Positions 15,280 to 24,015 of a stretch of DNA of 64,000 bases are shown in pieces. The notes under the pieces were generated by a model that ran no database searches, was not told the origin of the DNA, and saw nothing but the letters and a program-made list of their open reading frames with translations. Origin of the DNA: Mycolicibacterium sp. P1-5. GTDB taxonomy: Bacteria > Actinomycetota > Actinomycetes > Mycobacteriales > Mycobacteriaceae. Where the stretch lies: positions 62,001 to 126,000 of the forward strand of contig NZ_NPKT01000005.1 in assembly GCF_008329565.1 (NCBI RefSeq), given 5' to 3'. Numbering within the stretch: position 1 is the stretch's first letter; each line of letters opens with the position of its first letter. The position numbers and the translations under genes are program-made.

Positions 15280-17589
15280 TTACTGCGCCAGCGCCCGGCT
15301 GATCTGCCGAACGTCGTCGCTGTGTCGTGTTGGGACAACCGCCGAGGACAGCGCCACCGAGCAGCCGGGGCAGCACAGTTGCCTGAACACCACCTCGTCG
15401 TCGATGTAGAGCGACGAGTCCTGTACGACGCGGGGCCCTGCCTCGCTGGGCTTTCCGTCGTAAGTTGCTACCGACAACGGCTGTTCCGGTTCGCGGGCAA
15501 GAATCGAAGAGCAGTGCGCACAGGCGACGGCCGGCCCGTACTCGGTGTCGACCAGCGAGAGGTTGTCGTCGAGGCGGCGTCGGATCGTTTGCACGGCACC
15601 GGTCGGAGCGTGCTGCGCGGTGGATCGCTTTTTGCGTGTTGCGACGATGTCCGCGCGCTGGGTGTCCGTCGCGGTCTGATCCACTTGGAGCGAGTCGTCG
15701 AGGACGACTCCGTAGATTTCACGCGCCGCCGTTGCGCTGACGTAGCCGTTCCGGACATCTGCTGCGACAGTGAGGGATTCGCGCGATATGGGGTCACCGT
15801 ACCCGCCGCCGCCTTGCCAATGCATCTCGAACACGTCTCCGGGTGCGAGGTATGTGCGCCCGTAGCAGGGACAGATCTCTACCTGGCCGCCGAGTTGATC
15901 GATCGCAGAGGGAATCTGACCGTTGGACAGCATGTCGTGCAGCCCACTGGAGCGCACGATTGTTTCTCGACCGGAGTTCCCCGGGTATCCGCCCGCGAGG
16001 CCACTGTTCTGACTGACAGCCTTGCCGGCCGATGCCAGCACCAAGCCCATGGGCTGGCTGGTCCCATGCGGCACCAGGGCCATCGACGCGCTGACTCCTC
16101 CCCTGTGGCGGCCAGGGCCTCCAGAGTCGATCTCCTCGCGCCGCCACAGCGCCAGCACCGGGTACATCAGTTCGGTCATCTCCACGTCGGGCACCCGTCC
16201 CATCGGAATACCCAACAGGCCTCCGGTATCCATCCCGTCAGCGTCCGGTTGCGCACCGAACCCACCTGCCATCGGTTCCATCAGTACCGAGAGGAACGGG
16301 ACGGACCCGCCGTTGCGCTCGTCCAATCCGGCGATGACCGCGGTGTCCCAGGTGCCACAACATGTGGCTTGAACATGACCGTTGGCCACGTCCTGAGTTT
16401 CGAGCATCTTCGAGAGGCACTCTGCGACCAGGTTTCCCGTCAACCATGCTGGGCCGATAGGTGCGCGACTCACTGCGGCCGGGAACGTTGCGTTGTTGAT
16501 GGTGCCTTCCTCGGTGACGATGTCGAAGCAGCGCATGATGCCACCGGTCGACCAAGGAATATCGCCGGCCAGATGCGGAAGCACAGCGAGCATGATGCCG
16601 CCTCGAAGGCCGGCGTAAGTGCAGTTGATGACGCCGGCAGTCGGGTCGGTGCCGGTAAAGTCAAACGTCAGGTGGCCTGCTTGTTTGGTCATCGTGACGG
16701 CGATCTTGTGCAGGCCACGATCACCCTCTTGGGACTGGTCTTGGTACCCGGTGGCACTCCACGTGCCGTCGGGAACACTGACAAGTTTATTGCGCAAACG
16801 CGATTCAGCATCGTTCATCATCCGCTTCATGACCGCTTTGACAGTGTCGGCGCCGTAGTGGTCGATGATCTGAAGCAGCTGATTACGCCCCACGGTATTC
16901 GCCCCAACTTTGGCGCGCAGATCGAGGCCCACCATCAGCGGCACGCGTGAGCGGCGGACCCACATGTCGGCGATATCTTCTTGAATTACGTTGCTCCGCA
17001 CAACTTTCACCGGGGGTGTGGGTAGTGCTTCGGAGAACACATCGTCGGCTGCCGGAGAGAACGACCCTAGCCCGACACCACCCAGGTCTGCCTGGTGCGC
17101 CACCGCACTCGTCCATGCGAAGAGCTTTCCCTCGTGGAAGATTGGTTGGTAGACCATCGCGTCACTTTGATGGAGCCCGCCGCCTACCCAGGGATCGTTG
17201 CACAAGAACATGTCCCCCTCTTCGATTCCGGGATTGGCTACCCGGTGACGAAGGGTCCAGTAGATCGCCAGGTCGACGGCCCCAACCAGCATCGTGTTGT
17301 AAAGGCCAACCTGTACTTCCTGGCCGAGTTCGTCGCTCAGCGCGAAGTCGAAATCGTTGGCATCGGTGACGATGGGAGATCCGCTCATCCGCATGAGAGC
17401 TTCGCCCATCTCATCGGTCACGGACGCAAGACGATGGCGGATCACCTCGTAGGTCAGCGGGTCGACGTTGCGGACCTGTTCGTCGGTCACCGTGTGCACA
17501 TTGATCACTGATTGCAACGAATTGCTCAGCTCGTTCAAATCGACCGGGCGACTGACGAATTTCTCGGATCCGAGGACTGGAGTGGGCAT
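15280..17589 (-). CDS. Hydantoinase B/acetone carboxylase alpha-type subunit with C-terminal zinc-ribbon
   Basis: A 769-aa protein of the HyuB/oxoprolinase B family: DPLTYEVIRHRLASVTDEMG, FLCNDPWVGGGLHQSD, INCTYAGLRGGIMLAVLP and the Gly-rich GGVSASMALVPHG are typical. The last 90 residues hold two Cys pairs (CAHC and CCPGC), like the small zinc-binding subunit of acetone/acetophenone carboxylases, here fused. With the HyuA-type gene 9 bp upstream it probably forms an ATP-dependent carboxylase or amidohydrolase. The nearby CoA ligase and ring hydroxylase favour carboxylation of a ketone such as an acetophenone, but a hydantoinase role cannot be excluded. Confidence 0.85.
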   Translation of the reverse strand: MPTPVLGSEKFVSRPVDLNELSNSLQSVINVHTVTDEQVRNVDPLTYEVIRHRLASVTDEMGEALMRMSGSPIVTDANDFDFALSDELGQEVQVGLYNTMLVGAVDLAIYWTLRHRVANPGIEEGDMFLCNDPWVGGGLHQSDAMVYQPIFHEGKLFAWTSAVAHQADLGGVGLGSFSPAADDVFSEALPTPPVKVVRSNVIQEDIADMWVRRSRVPLMVGLDLRAKVGANTVGRNQLLQIIDHYGADTVKAVMKRMMNDAESRLRNKLVSVPDGTWSATGYQDQSQEGDRGLHKIAVTMTKQAGHLTFDFTGTDPTAGVINCTYAGLRGGIMLAVLPHLAGDIPWSTGGIMRCFDIVTEEGTINNATFPAAVSRAPIGPAWLTGNLVAECLSKMLETQDVANGHVQATCCGTWDTAVIAGLDERNGGSVPFLSVLMEPMAGGFGAQPDADGMDTGGLLGIPMGRVPDVEMTELMYPVLALWRREEIDSGGPGRHRGGVSASMALVPHGTSQPMGLVLASAGKAVSQNSGLAGGYPGNSGRETIVRSSGLHDMLSNGQIPSAIDQLGGQVEICPCYGRTYLAPGDVFEMHWQGGGGYGDPISRESLTVAADVRNGYVSATAAREIYGVVLDDSLQVDQTATDTQRADIVATRKKRSTAQHAPTGAVQTIRRRLDDNLSLVDTEYGPAVACAHCSSILAREPEQPLSVATYDGKPSEAGPRVVQDSSLYIDDEVVFRQLCCPGCSVALSSAVVPTRHSDDVRQISRALAQ

Positions 17590-17598
17590 TGCGGGCTC

Positions 17599-19698
17599 CT
17601 AGTTGGTGATGATGAGGTTGCCGAGGTGGTCGACCGTTCCGGTGCGCTTCGGCGGGATTACGACAGTCGTGGTGGGCACCTCGATGATCGCCGGCCCGTG
17701 GATGACGTGTCCGGCGCCGAGTTTCGAGTAGTCGTATACCGGTGTCTCAACGAATCCGATGTTCAGGTCGAGAGAAACGGGACGAGTTTCCTTGATGGCA
17801 ACCGCGGAATCGCCGCTGCTCGCGCGGGCTAGCGGCGGCAGCTGCGCCGCGGTGCCCAAGACTCCCGTGCTCCTCACGCGGTAGGTGATCGACTGGATAC
17901 CCGCCTCACGGAATCCTGTTCCTTCGCCGTACAACTCGGCATACTTTCGTTCGAAGCGTGCGACGACCTCCTGCAGAGCTTGGGTCAGATCGGTGTGGTT
18001 CGGCAGCTCGACAGGAACCTCGGCCAACTGCATCGCGTACCGCATATCGATTTCACGTCGAGTGTCGACTCGATCGAATGTCAAGTTCTGGCGCTTGATT
18101 CCAGACCTAGCTTGCTCCTCGAGATCCTTGAACACCCTCTCCACCGACTTCGGGTCGAATGGCGCAAACGCCGGGTCGGACATCTCACGGGTCACCACCA
18201 CATCCGAGGACGCCAACCCGAATGCCGAGAACGCCGACGCCACGGCGCCCAAGGGCACCACCACTTCGCGGATGTTCAACGCCGACGCGTAGGCGGCGCA
18301 GAACGCAGGGCCCGATCCGCCGAAGGCGTAAAGAACGAAATCGCGTGGGTCCTTGCCCGCCTCCACGACGGTTTTCCGGAGAAGGTCTCCAGTTTGGGCG
18401 GTCTGCGCGGCGTAGATTGCCGCCGCGGCTTCCTCGACGGTCAGCCCCAGGGGTTCTGCGATCCTCGTCCTGATCGCCTCGCGTGCGCGCTCTTTCGACA
18501 GAGCCTTCTTTCCTCCGAGGAGGCCGGTCTCCGGCAGAATGCCGAGGACCAGGTTGGCGTCGGTGTTGGTGGGTTCGGTACCGCCCTGGTCGTAACAGGC
18601 AGGTCCGGGGACGGCTTGCGCACTCTTGGGCCCGATTCGTAAATTTTTGCCGGCATCGACCCAAGCGATGGCTCCGCCACCGGATCCGATGGCGTCGACT
18701 TTGAGGGTCGGCACGTTAATCGGATGGTGGTTGATGACGGTGACGGAGTCCCGCACCGGTTCACCGCCGACGATAAGCCCTGCCAGGAAGGTCGTGCCGC
18801 CAACGTCCGTGGCGATCACGTTGGAGTGCCCCAGTTGTTTGGCCAGTGCCATCGAACCGATGACACCGCCCGTCAGCACCGAACCGACAGTCGAGATCGC
18901 CTGAGCCGGGGCCTCTTCAGCCGCGACCGCTCCCCCGCTGCTCTGCATCACCAGCAACGGGCCAGTCAGTCCACGCGCTTTGAGTTCGCCCTGCAGGTGT
19001 TCGAGATAGTCGCGAAGCCCCGGCCCGACCTGCGTGCTCATGATGGTCGTCGAATGACGTGCGAATTCACGGATACGAGGACTGACGTCGCTCGACAGGG
19101 CAACGAACACTCCGGGGTCGACTTCGTGGATGAGTTCCTTGATGCGATGTTCGTGCTGCGCGTTGCGGAATGACCACAGCAAGGAGACAGCGATCGCTCG
19201 CACACCGTGGCCAACGAGCACCCGAATTCGGTCCCTGCACTCCTGCTCGTCGAGTGCGACAACGATATTGCCGTCTCGGTCGATCCGTTCGGTGACTTCA
19301 TGAGCCAGATGCTTGGGCAGCAGTGTGTGGCGCTTGTTGTGAGTGATGGGGTTCTGCAGCTCGTGCGGGCCGCGCCCCAGGTAGCGCCCCTCGACATTCA
19401 TGATGAAGATCGAGTCCCGGTGACCTTTGGTTGCGATGAAACCGACGTCGGGGACATTGCCCATCACCAGGGCGTTGAGCGACGACGTGGTCCCATGAGC
19501 GATGTGGTGCGTGTTCGCCAGCATTGCGGATGTGGTGATTTCGAGTTGCGCAGCAAGCTCATCGAGAGTTTCGAGCACACCGACCGAGTAGTTGGGAGGT
19601 GTCGACGGCGCCTTCGCCGCGATGAGCGTTCCGGCACCGTCGTCGAGGACGGCATCGGTGAACGTGCCTCCAACATCAATTCCGATGACGAACGACAT
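17599..19698 (-). CDS. Hydantoinase A/acetone carboxylase beta-type subunit
   Basis: A 699-aa HyuA/oxoprolinase A protein. The N-terminal actin-like phosphate site is IGIDVGGTFTDAVLDD, followed by the family blocks NTHHIAHGTTSSLNAL, VALSSDVSPRIREFAR and FGGSGPAFCAAYAS. This subunit binds ATP and activates substrate or bicarbonate in the carboxylase branch. Start 19698 has AGGAG 7 bases upstream. The 9-bp gap to the HyuB-type gene shows a single operon. Upstream lie two tandem inverted-repeat motifs (19764-19797) that probably bind its regulator. Confidence 0.88.
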   Translation of the reverse strand: MSFVIGIDVGGTFTDAVLDDGAGTLIAAKAPSTPPNYSVGVLETLDELAAQLEITTSAMLANTHHIAHGTTSSLNALVMGNVPDVGFIATKGHRDSIFIMNVEGRYLGRGPHELQNPITHNKRHTLLPKHLAHEVTERIDRDGNIVVALDEQECRDRIRVLVGHGVRAIAVSLLWSFRNAQHEHRIKELIHEVDPGVFVALSSDVSPRIREFARHSTTIMSTQVGPGLRDYLEHLQGELKARGLTGPLLVMQSSGGAVAAEEAPAQAISTVGSVLTGGVIGSMALAKQLGHSNVIATDVGGTTFLAGLIVGGEPVRDSVTVINHHPINVPTLKVDAIGSGGGAIAWVDAGKNLRIGPKSAQAVPGPACYDQGGTEPTNTDANLVLGILPETGLLGGKKALSKERAREAIRTRIAEPLGLTVEEAAAAIYAAQTAQTGDLLRKTVVEAGKDPRDFVLYAFGGSGPAFCAAYASALNIREVVVPLGAVASAFSAFGLASSDVVVTREMSDPAFAPFDPKSVERVFKDLEEQARSGIKRQNLTFDRVDTRREIDMRYAMQLAEVPVELPNHTDLTQALQEVVARFERKYAELYGEGTGFREAGIQSITYRVRSTGVLGTAAQLPPLARASSGDSAVAIKETRPVSLDLNIGFVETPVYDYSKLGAGHVIHGPAIIEVPTTTVVIPPKRTGTVDHLGNLIITN

Positions 19699-19763
19699 GT
19701 GAGAACTCCTCTGACGCGGTGATTCGATCGGCCGTGACGCGACTGTGATGCACGTCATCATGC

Positions 19764-19797
19764 TGTCACAAGTGACCAAATGTCAACACAAGTGACA
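19764..19797. promoter_or_regulatory. Tandem TGTCA/TGACA operator upstream of carboxylase genes
   Basis: GTCAC aa GTGAC (19765-19776) and TGTCAA cacaa GTGACA (19781-19797) form two side-by-side dyads with shared AAGTGAC, 66 bp before the HyuA-type start. The intergenic stretch 19699-20066 otherwise shows no gene on either strand. No regulator gene adjoins, so the binding protein is unknown. Confidence 0.5.
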
Positions 19798-20066
19798 AAT
19801 TTATTGGTGGCTGCCCGGATCACGCGCCCACGAGGCGCCGGCCGTGCGCCGGTCACAGCGCGCACAGACCGCCCCCACCCGTGCCCCAGGAGGAAACGAC
19901 TGCGCCCATTCGGGAAACGACGTTCGATGATGGGCGACGCACCGTACCCTGTTGTCCCACAACCTGTCCGGCGGGACGCTTTGACGCCGGGCGCGTGCAC
20001 ACGGCGGCATTGTCGGTGGTCGACAGCAGCCGTGGCACGTCCCGCGTTCGCCTAATTGATCATCGG

Positions 20067-21803
20067 CTAGACGGATTCGGCCGCGAGGCCATCGGCTGCC
20101 GCTTTTCGCAACACCCGCCGATCAATCTTGCCTACTTGACTGACTCTCGGCATCTCGTCGAGCCAGATGATGCGTTCTGGCCACTTGTATTTGGCCACAC
20201 CTAGCGACTCCAGATGCTTCTGAATGTCGGCGAGTTCCACACGGCGCCCTGCCGCGCCGACCAGGAATGCGCAAGCCCGTTCGCCGAGCCGGGCGTCAGG
20301 CATGGGAACGACGGCGGCCTCTGCAACAGCTTCATGGGCCACCAGCAGCACCTCTACCTCAGCGGTGCTGATCTTCACGCCTCCACGGCTGATCATGTCC
20401 TTGATGCGGCCCTCCACGGTCAACGACCGGACGCCTTCGAACTCCCTGTCTGCCATGAGGTCCCCTGATCGATAGAAGCCGTCAGACGTGAACGCGGAGC
20501 TATTGTGTTCGGGCGCGGCGAGATAGCCGCGCAGCGTGTATGGCCCCCGGGTGCACATCTCGCCCCCCTCGCCGACGGGCACTTCGATCTCCGTACCGGG
20601 GTGGTAGATGCGGACCTCATCAGCCTCAGAAATCGGGATGCCCACTCCGGCAAGTCTTGCCGCCCGCGGGTAGTCCAAAGGGGTCGTGGTGCAGAGCCCT
20701 TCGCCCATACCGAATACCTGGCCGGCCCAGATGCCGCGCTGCTCCAGCGCGGCGAAGTGGCCTTCGGATACCTTTTTGCCACTGAAGAGGACGCGTTGGA
20801 GCGCTGTTGCAGATTCCATCCTCGGATCGAAGACTGCGTCGTACGCGAAAGGTCCCAGCAACGTATCGGTAGCAGCGTGCTGGCTCAGGGCCCAGAAGAG
20901 GCTGTCTAGATTAGGAGTACCGAGCACCGCTGTGGCACCCACACTGTGCGGGGCCTGCAGGCCGATGATGATGCCGGCGTTGTGCACGATTGGGCCGATG
21001 TACGCGACGCGTTGTTCGGGACCCCAGCGCATGGCACGCGCGAATTGGGAACTGTAGGTCCAGTAGCCGGCTTGTAGGCAAGGAATCACCTTGGGCACGC
21101 CGCTGGTGCCGCCTGAGAGCTGGTATGTAACAACGGATTGCGGACCGAGTTGCGCTTGTGCTCGCTCAACTTGGGTCCGGGCGGTTGCCGGCTCGATGCC
21201 ATCCCCCAGGCTGTCGAAATCGACACATCCATCGGCTGCCGGGCCACCACAGGTCAGAATGACGCGGTCTCGGCCCCTGCGTGCGGCCTCCTCCTTGGCG
21301 AAAGCGGCCAAGTCGAATCCCGGGTTATCAGCTGCCACCAGGTGCGCGGCCGGCGCTGTTTGCCGGCCGATCTCGCCGATCTCGTGTTCACGGTGCAGGG
21401 CGAGCGTGCACACCGGCACCAGCGCTGCTTTGAGCAGCGCGTACCACGCCACGACCGTGCTAGTGGTGTTGTGAACCTGGAGCAGGACCCTTTCCCCGAT
21501 GCCGAGACCAAGTCCGATGAGGCCGGCCGCACGACGATCTGACAGCTCATCGAGTTCAGCGAAGGTCAGCGAGTCCTCGCCGCACACCAACGCCAATCTG
21601 TCGGGATAGCGAAGAGCAATGCTGTGGAAATGTTCTGCAATGGTGCCGTTCTGCCAGATGCCCTTACGCAGATACTCGGCGGCCACATCATCCGGGTAGC
21701 GGACGACGCCCGCGTCGGGTGCGATGTTTCCTCCAATGGCGTCGATCGCAGTTCGTTGCAGTTCTTGCCGTCCAGTGTCCGGCGCGTTGTTGATGCTGTT
21801 CAT
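20067..21803 (-). CDS. Aryl-AMP/CoA ligase of the DhbE type
   Basis: A 578-aa ANL-superfamily adenylating enzyme. Signs: YPDRLALVCGEDSLTFAELD, the P-loop YQLSGGTSGVPKVIP (DhbE/EntE-like rather than TSGTTGxPK), MGEGLCTTTPLDYP, FYRSGDLM and the catalytic Lys in VGKIDRR. Family members activate benzoate-type acids (2,3-dihydroxybenzoate, salicylate). The start at 21803 overlaps the FAD-monooxygenase stop (ATGA). Its coupling to a CoA-ester hydroxylase suggests an aryl-CoA or aryl-AMP is the intermediate, as in the salicylate-gentisate pathway of Streptomyces (sdg genes). The last third is fully present. Confidence 0.83.
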   Translation of the reverse strand: MNSINNAPDTGRQELQRTAIDAIGGNIAPDAGVVRYPDDVAAEYLRKGIWQNGTIAEHFHSIALRYPDRLALVCGEDSLTFAELDELSDRRAAGLIGLGLGIGERVLLQVHNTTSTVVAWYALLKAALVPVCTLALHREHEIGEIGRQTAPAAHLVAADNPGFDLAAFAKEEAARRGRDRVILTCGGPAADGCVDFDSLGDGIEPATARTQVERAQAQLGPQSVVTYQLSGGTSGVPKVIPCLQAGYWTYSSQFARAMRWGPEQRVAYIGPIVHNAGIIIGLQAPHSVGATAVLGTPNLDSLFWALSQHAATDTLLGPFAYDAVFDPRMESATALQRVLFSGKKVSEGHFAALEQRGIWAGQVFGMGEGLCTTTPLDYPRAARLAGVGIPISEADEVRIYHPGTEIEVPVGEGGEMCTRGPYTLRGYLAAPEHNSSAFTSDGFYRSGDLMADREFEGVRSLTVEGRIKDMISRGGVKISTAEVEVLLVAHEAVAEAAVVPMPDARLGERACAFLVGAAGRRVELADIQKHLESLGVAKYKWPERIIWLDEMPRVSQVGKIDRRVLRKAAADGLAAESV

Positions 21804-22924
21804 CGGAGCTCGGTTTCGTATGCGTGGATAACTTGCGGGTTGTCGCGACGAAAGTCGTCGTAGCGCACACGTCCTGTGCGCATCAAATATTCGAGTGAGA
21901 ACTTGATCGGGTGGTCGATCGTGCGGGAGGGAAGTCCTTCGTACCACGCGATACTTCGCTTGGCCGCCGTCTGGAATCCGTCCGCAATCGGCTTACGCCG
22001 TCGCTCGAACCGGTCGAGAGCGTCAGCGATATTCCAGTCGGCTTCCTTGAGGGCGTCGACGAGATACACCGCGTCACGCATGGCGAACCGCGTACCTGAA
22101 CCTATCGATGGATGGACGGTGTGCAGTGCGTCGCCGATGAGGACCAGGTTCTTGTAGGTCCACCGATCGCAGTAAAGGTACTTGGCCTGAAACCATGGGG
22201 AGTGGTTGCTCTGCAGCGCTTCACCGTCCAGATAGTCAGCGAAAAGCTCCTCGCACACAAGACGAGACGCCTCGTCGTCCAGCTCGGCGAACCCCAGTCG
22301 ATCGAAGGTCTCCTGGCCGACTTCGATGGTGAAGTTGCTCAGGTCCGGGGCGAACCGAGCGGCGTGACTCATCACCACACCATGCGGTGTTTGTTGGAGG
22401 ATTATGGAGGGATTGAAGAACTTCTTGGTGCCATACCAGGCGAGCCAGTTGTTCGTCAGACTGAGGTGGGGCACGAAGTGTTGAGCGAAACGCTCTCTGG
22501 TTCTGCTATTGACGCCGTCGGCGCCGACAACCAGATCCCACCTATTGAGGTCCTCTTCGGTGACGTCTTGCGTCACGTCATGAATGACGTCTACTCCGGC
22601 TTTGATGGCAAACGACTCGAGGGTGTCCAGCAAGCTCGAACGCGCGTTGCAGTGCTGCCGATCCACCTTGACTTGGACCACGGTTCCATTGAGGGTGATG
22701 TCCATGACGTCGTGGCTGGCGTTGCCTTCGAGGACTCCCATGACCTCGGGCGCGGAGACGCGTAGCGCATCAATTGCGCTCTGGCTGAAGGCGACCCCCC
22801 AGCCATACGTCACGCCGGCCGGATTACGTTCGCGGACACAGACTTCAGCTTCGGGTAGCGCGCGACGGACGAGTAGTGACATGAACAGCCCGGCAGGGCC
22901 GCCCCCGATGATCAGAACTCGCAT
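21800..22924 (-). CDS. FAD-dependent aryl-CoA monooxygenase (salicylyl/anthraniloyl-CoA hydroxylase-like)
   Basis: A 374-aa flavoprotein monooxygenase starting MRVLIIGGGPAGLFMSLLVR, with the distinctive VCVRERNPAGVTYGWGVAFS of the salicylyl-CoA 5-hydroxylase and anthraniloyl-CoA monooxygenase group, the DG motif LVVGADGVNSRTRE and the GD motif LIGDALHTVHPSIGSGTRFAM. It hydroxylates or dearomatises a ring held as a CoA thioester. Start 22924 gives the canonical N-terminus with GAAGGG upstream; the frame opens to 22951. It overlaps the flavodoxin-like gene by 13 bp and the ligase by 4 bp, so these three are one unit. Confidence 0.85.
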   Translation of the reverse strand: MRVLIIGGGPAGLFMSLLVRRALPEAEVCVRERNPAGVTYGWGVAFSQSAIDALRVSAPEVMGVLEGNASHDVMDITLNGTVVQVKVDRQHCNARSSLLDTLESFAIKAGVDVIHDVTQDVTEEDLNRWDLVVGADGVNSRTRERFAQHFVPHLSLTNNWLAWYGTKKFFNPSIILQQTPHGVVMSHAARFAPDLSNFTIEVGQETFDRLGFAELDDEASRLVCEELFADYLDGEALQSNHSPWFQAKYLYCDRWTYKNLVLIGDALHTVHPSIGSGTRFAMRDAVYLVDALKEADWNIADALDRFERRRKPIADGFQTAAKRSIAWYEGLPSRTIDHPIKFSLEYLMRTGRVRYDDFRRDNPQVIHAYETELR

Positions 22925-23502
22925 TGGTGTGCCAACCCTTCTCTGTTCCAAGCCAAACTGGCACGAGCCACGCGAGCACCCAGCGCGGATGCGGTCAGTA
23001 GGTCGCTCGGTTCCATTCCTTCGAGTCCCTCATCTGAGTTCGACTGCGCCATGGCTCCGAGATAACAGCCGAGTCGGTTGAGGTTGGAATTGGATTTGTA
23101 GCTTGCGTCGTTTCCGTCCAGTAGCCCAAGGCCGACCCAGAGCATGCCGTGTTGCATCGCAAACAGGTTGAGTTGAAACAAAGTATTGAGTTTGTCACCG
23201 TTGTGACCGCCGGAGTTGGTGAATCCCGCCGCGAGCTTGCCGCTCCATCCCTGGTGCAACCAGATCTTCGAGGTCGCTTCCATGAATGTCTTGAATGTCG
23301 CCGACGCGCTGCCCATATACGTTGGCGTACCGAAGATCAGCGCATCACACGGGTCGAGGAGGCTAGGATCCTCCGCCACTTCTCCGGCGAAGTACAAGCG
23401 GGCGCTGACACCTTCGATGCGGGCTGCCCCCTCTCCCACCGCGCGGGCCTGCGCAGCCGTATGGCCGTACCCACTGTCGTAGACAATACCGATGCTTGTC
23501 AT
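22912..23502 (-). CDS. Flavodoxin-like/WrbA-type NAD(P)H:quinone oxidoreductase
   Basis: A 196-aa flavodoxin-fold protein: GIVYDSGYGHTAAQARAVGEG (FMN phosphate loop), CDALIFGTPTYMGSASATFK, and FTNSGGHNGDKLNTL. It fits the WrbA/NAD(P)H:quinone reductase group, which keep quinols reduced. Its gene overlaps the FAD-monooxygenase gene, so it may reduce the quinone or semiquinone formed after ring hydroxylation, or supply electrons. No TM segment. It is the first gene of the minus-strand ligase operon. Confidence 0.83.
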   Translation of the reverse strand: MTSIGIVYDSGYGHTAAQARAVGEGAARIEGVSARLYFAGEVAEDPSLLDPCDALIFGTPTYMGSASATFKTFMEATSKIWLHQGWSGKLAAGFTNSGGHNGDKLNTLFQLNLFAMQHGMLWVGLGLLDGNDASYKSNSNLNRLGCYLGAMAQSNSDEGLEGMEPSDLLTASALGARVARASLAWNREGLAHQCEF

Positions 23503-23600
23503 GGTTATCCGCTTGAAATCCTCTCTGCAGCAACGCTGTCCGGGTGATAGCGATGGAAGTGGTCAATGGTCGGCGCTGGCCGTGCCAGTCGAGCGCTGGC

Positions 23601-23684
23601 CTAGGCCACCTTCGTGGTCGGCGTCAAGGGAAACCCTTCGCCGGTCCGCGGAGCCACTGTGTTGGACCCCGAATGGTCAGACAT
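23601..23684 (-). CDS. Possible 27-aa leader peptide or gene remnant upstream of the flavodoxin-like gene
   Basis: Minus-strand ATG at 23684 follows GGAGG by 9 bases and reads 27 residues (MSDHSGSNTVAPRTGEGFPL at the start) to TAG. It lies about 100 bp before the flavodoxin-like gene in the same direction. It could be a leader or the N-terminus of a decayed gene; nothing else is seen between 23503 and 23911. Confidence 0.3.
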   Translation of the reverse strand: MSDHSGSNTVAPRTGEGFPLTPTTKVA

Positions 23685-23911
23685 AACGTGACCTCCATCC
23701 CTCTTGCTGTCACTATCGACGAATTTTCGACAACATGCAAGTTTTGCAGGGTTGCACGAGCTCGTCAGGCAGCAACGGGCCGCACCTACATCGAGGGCGC
23801 GCCATCAGCGGGGGCGCAGGGCTCACTGGTCGAGCCGACTACCGCTCTGTGAAAAGGCCGTGCCACGGGTCGCGGATACGGAGCGTGAAAACCTACACCG
23901 ACCATCGGTAC

Positions 23912-24009
23912 CTACCTCGCCATGTCGGTGAACCGCGACATGTGCAGCTGGCGTGCAACCGTGACCGTACGGGTAGGTCCTGCACGGCGTTTCGCGACAA
24001 TAAGGTCGA
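23912..24009 (-). pseudogene. Remnant of the 3' end of a dnaB gene
   Basis: The last 31 codons and stop of a DnaB helicase, reading DLIVAKRRAGPTRTVTVARQ then LHMSRFTDMAR and TAG. Against the resident dnaB end (50415-50510) 78 of 96 bases agree, and 13 of the 18 changes are at third codon positions, so the source was a functioning but divergent dnaB. It begins abruptly a few bases after the stop of the regulator at 24016. It corresponds to sequence after the DnaB a-type intein site. There is no start codon or promoter. Confidence 0.8.
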
Positions 24010-24015
24010 GTGAGC

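Noticed and set aside
14977..16950. A 657-codon open frame on the plus strand
   Set aside because: It is antisense to the HyuB-type gene, has no recognisable domain, and is an effect of high-GC codon use.
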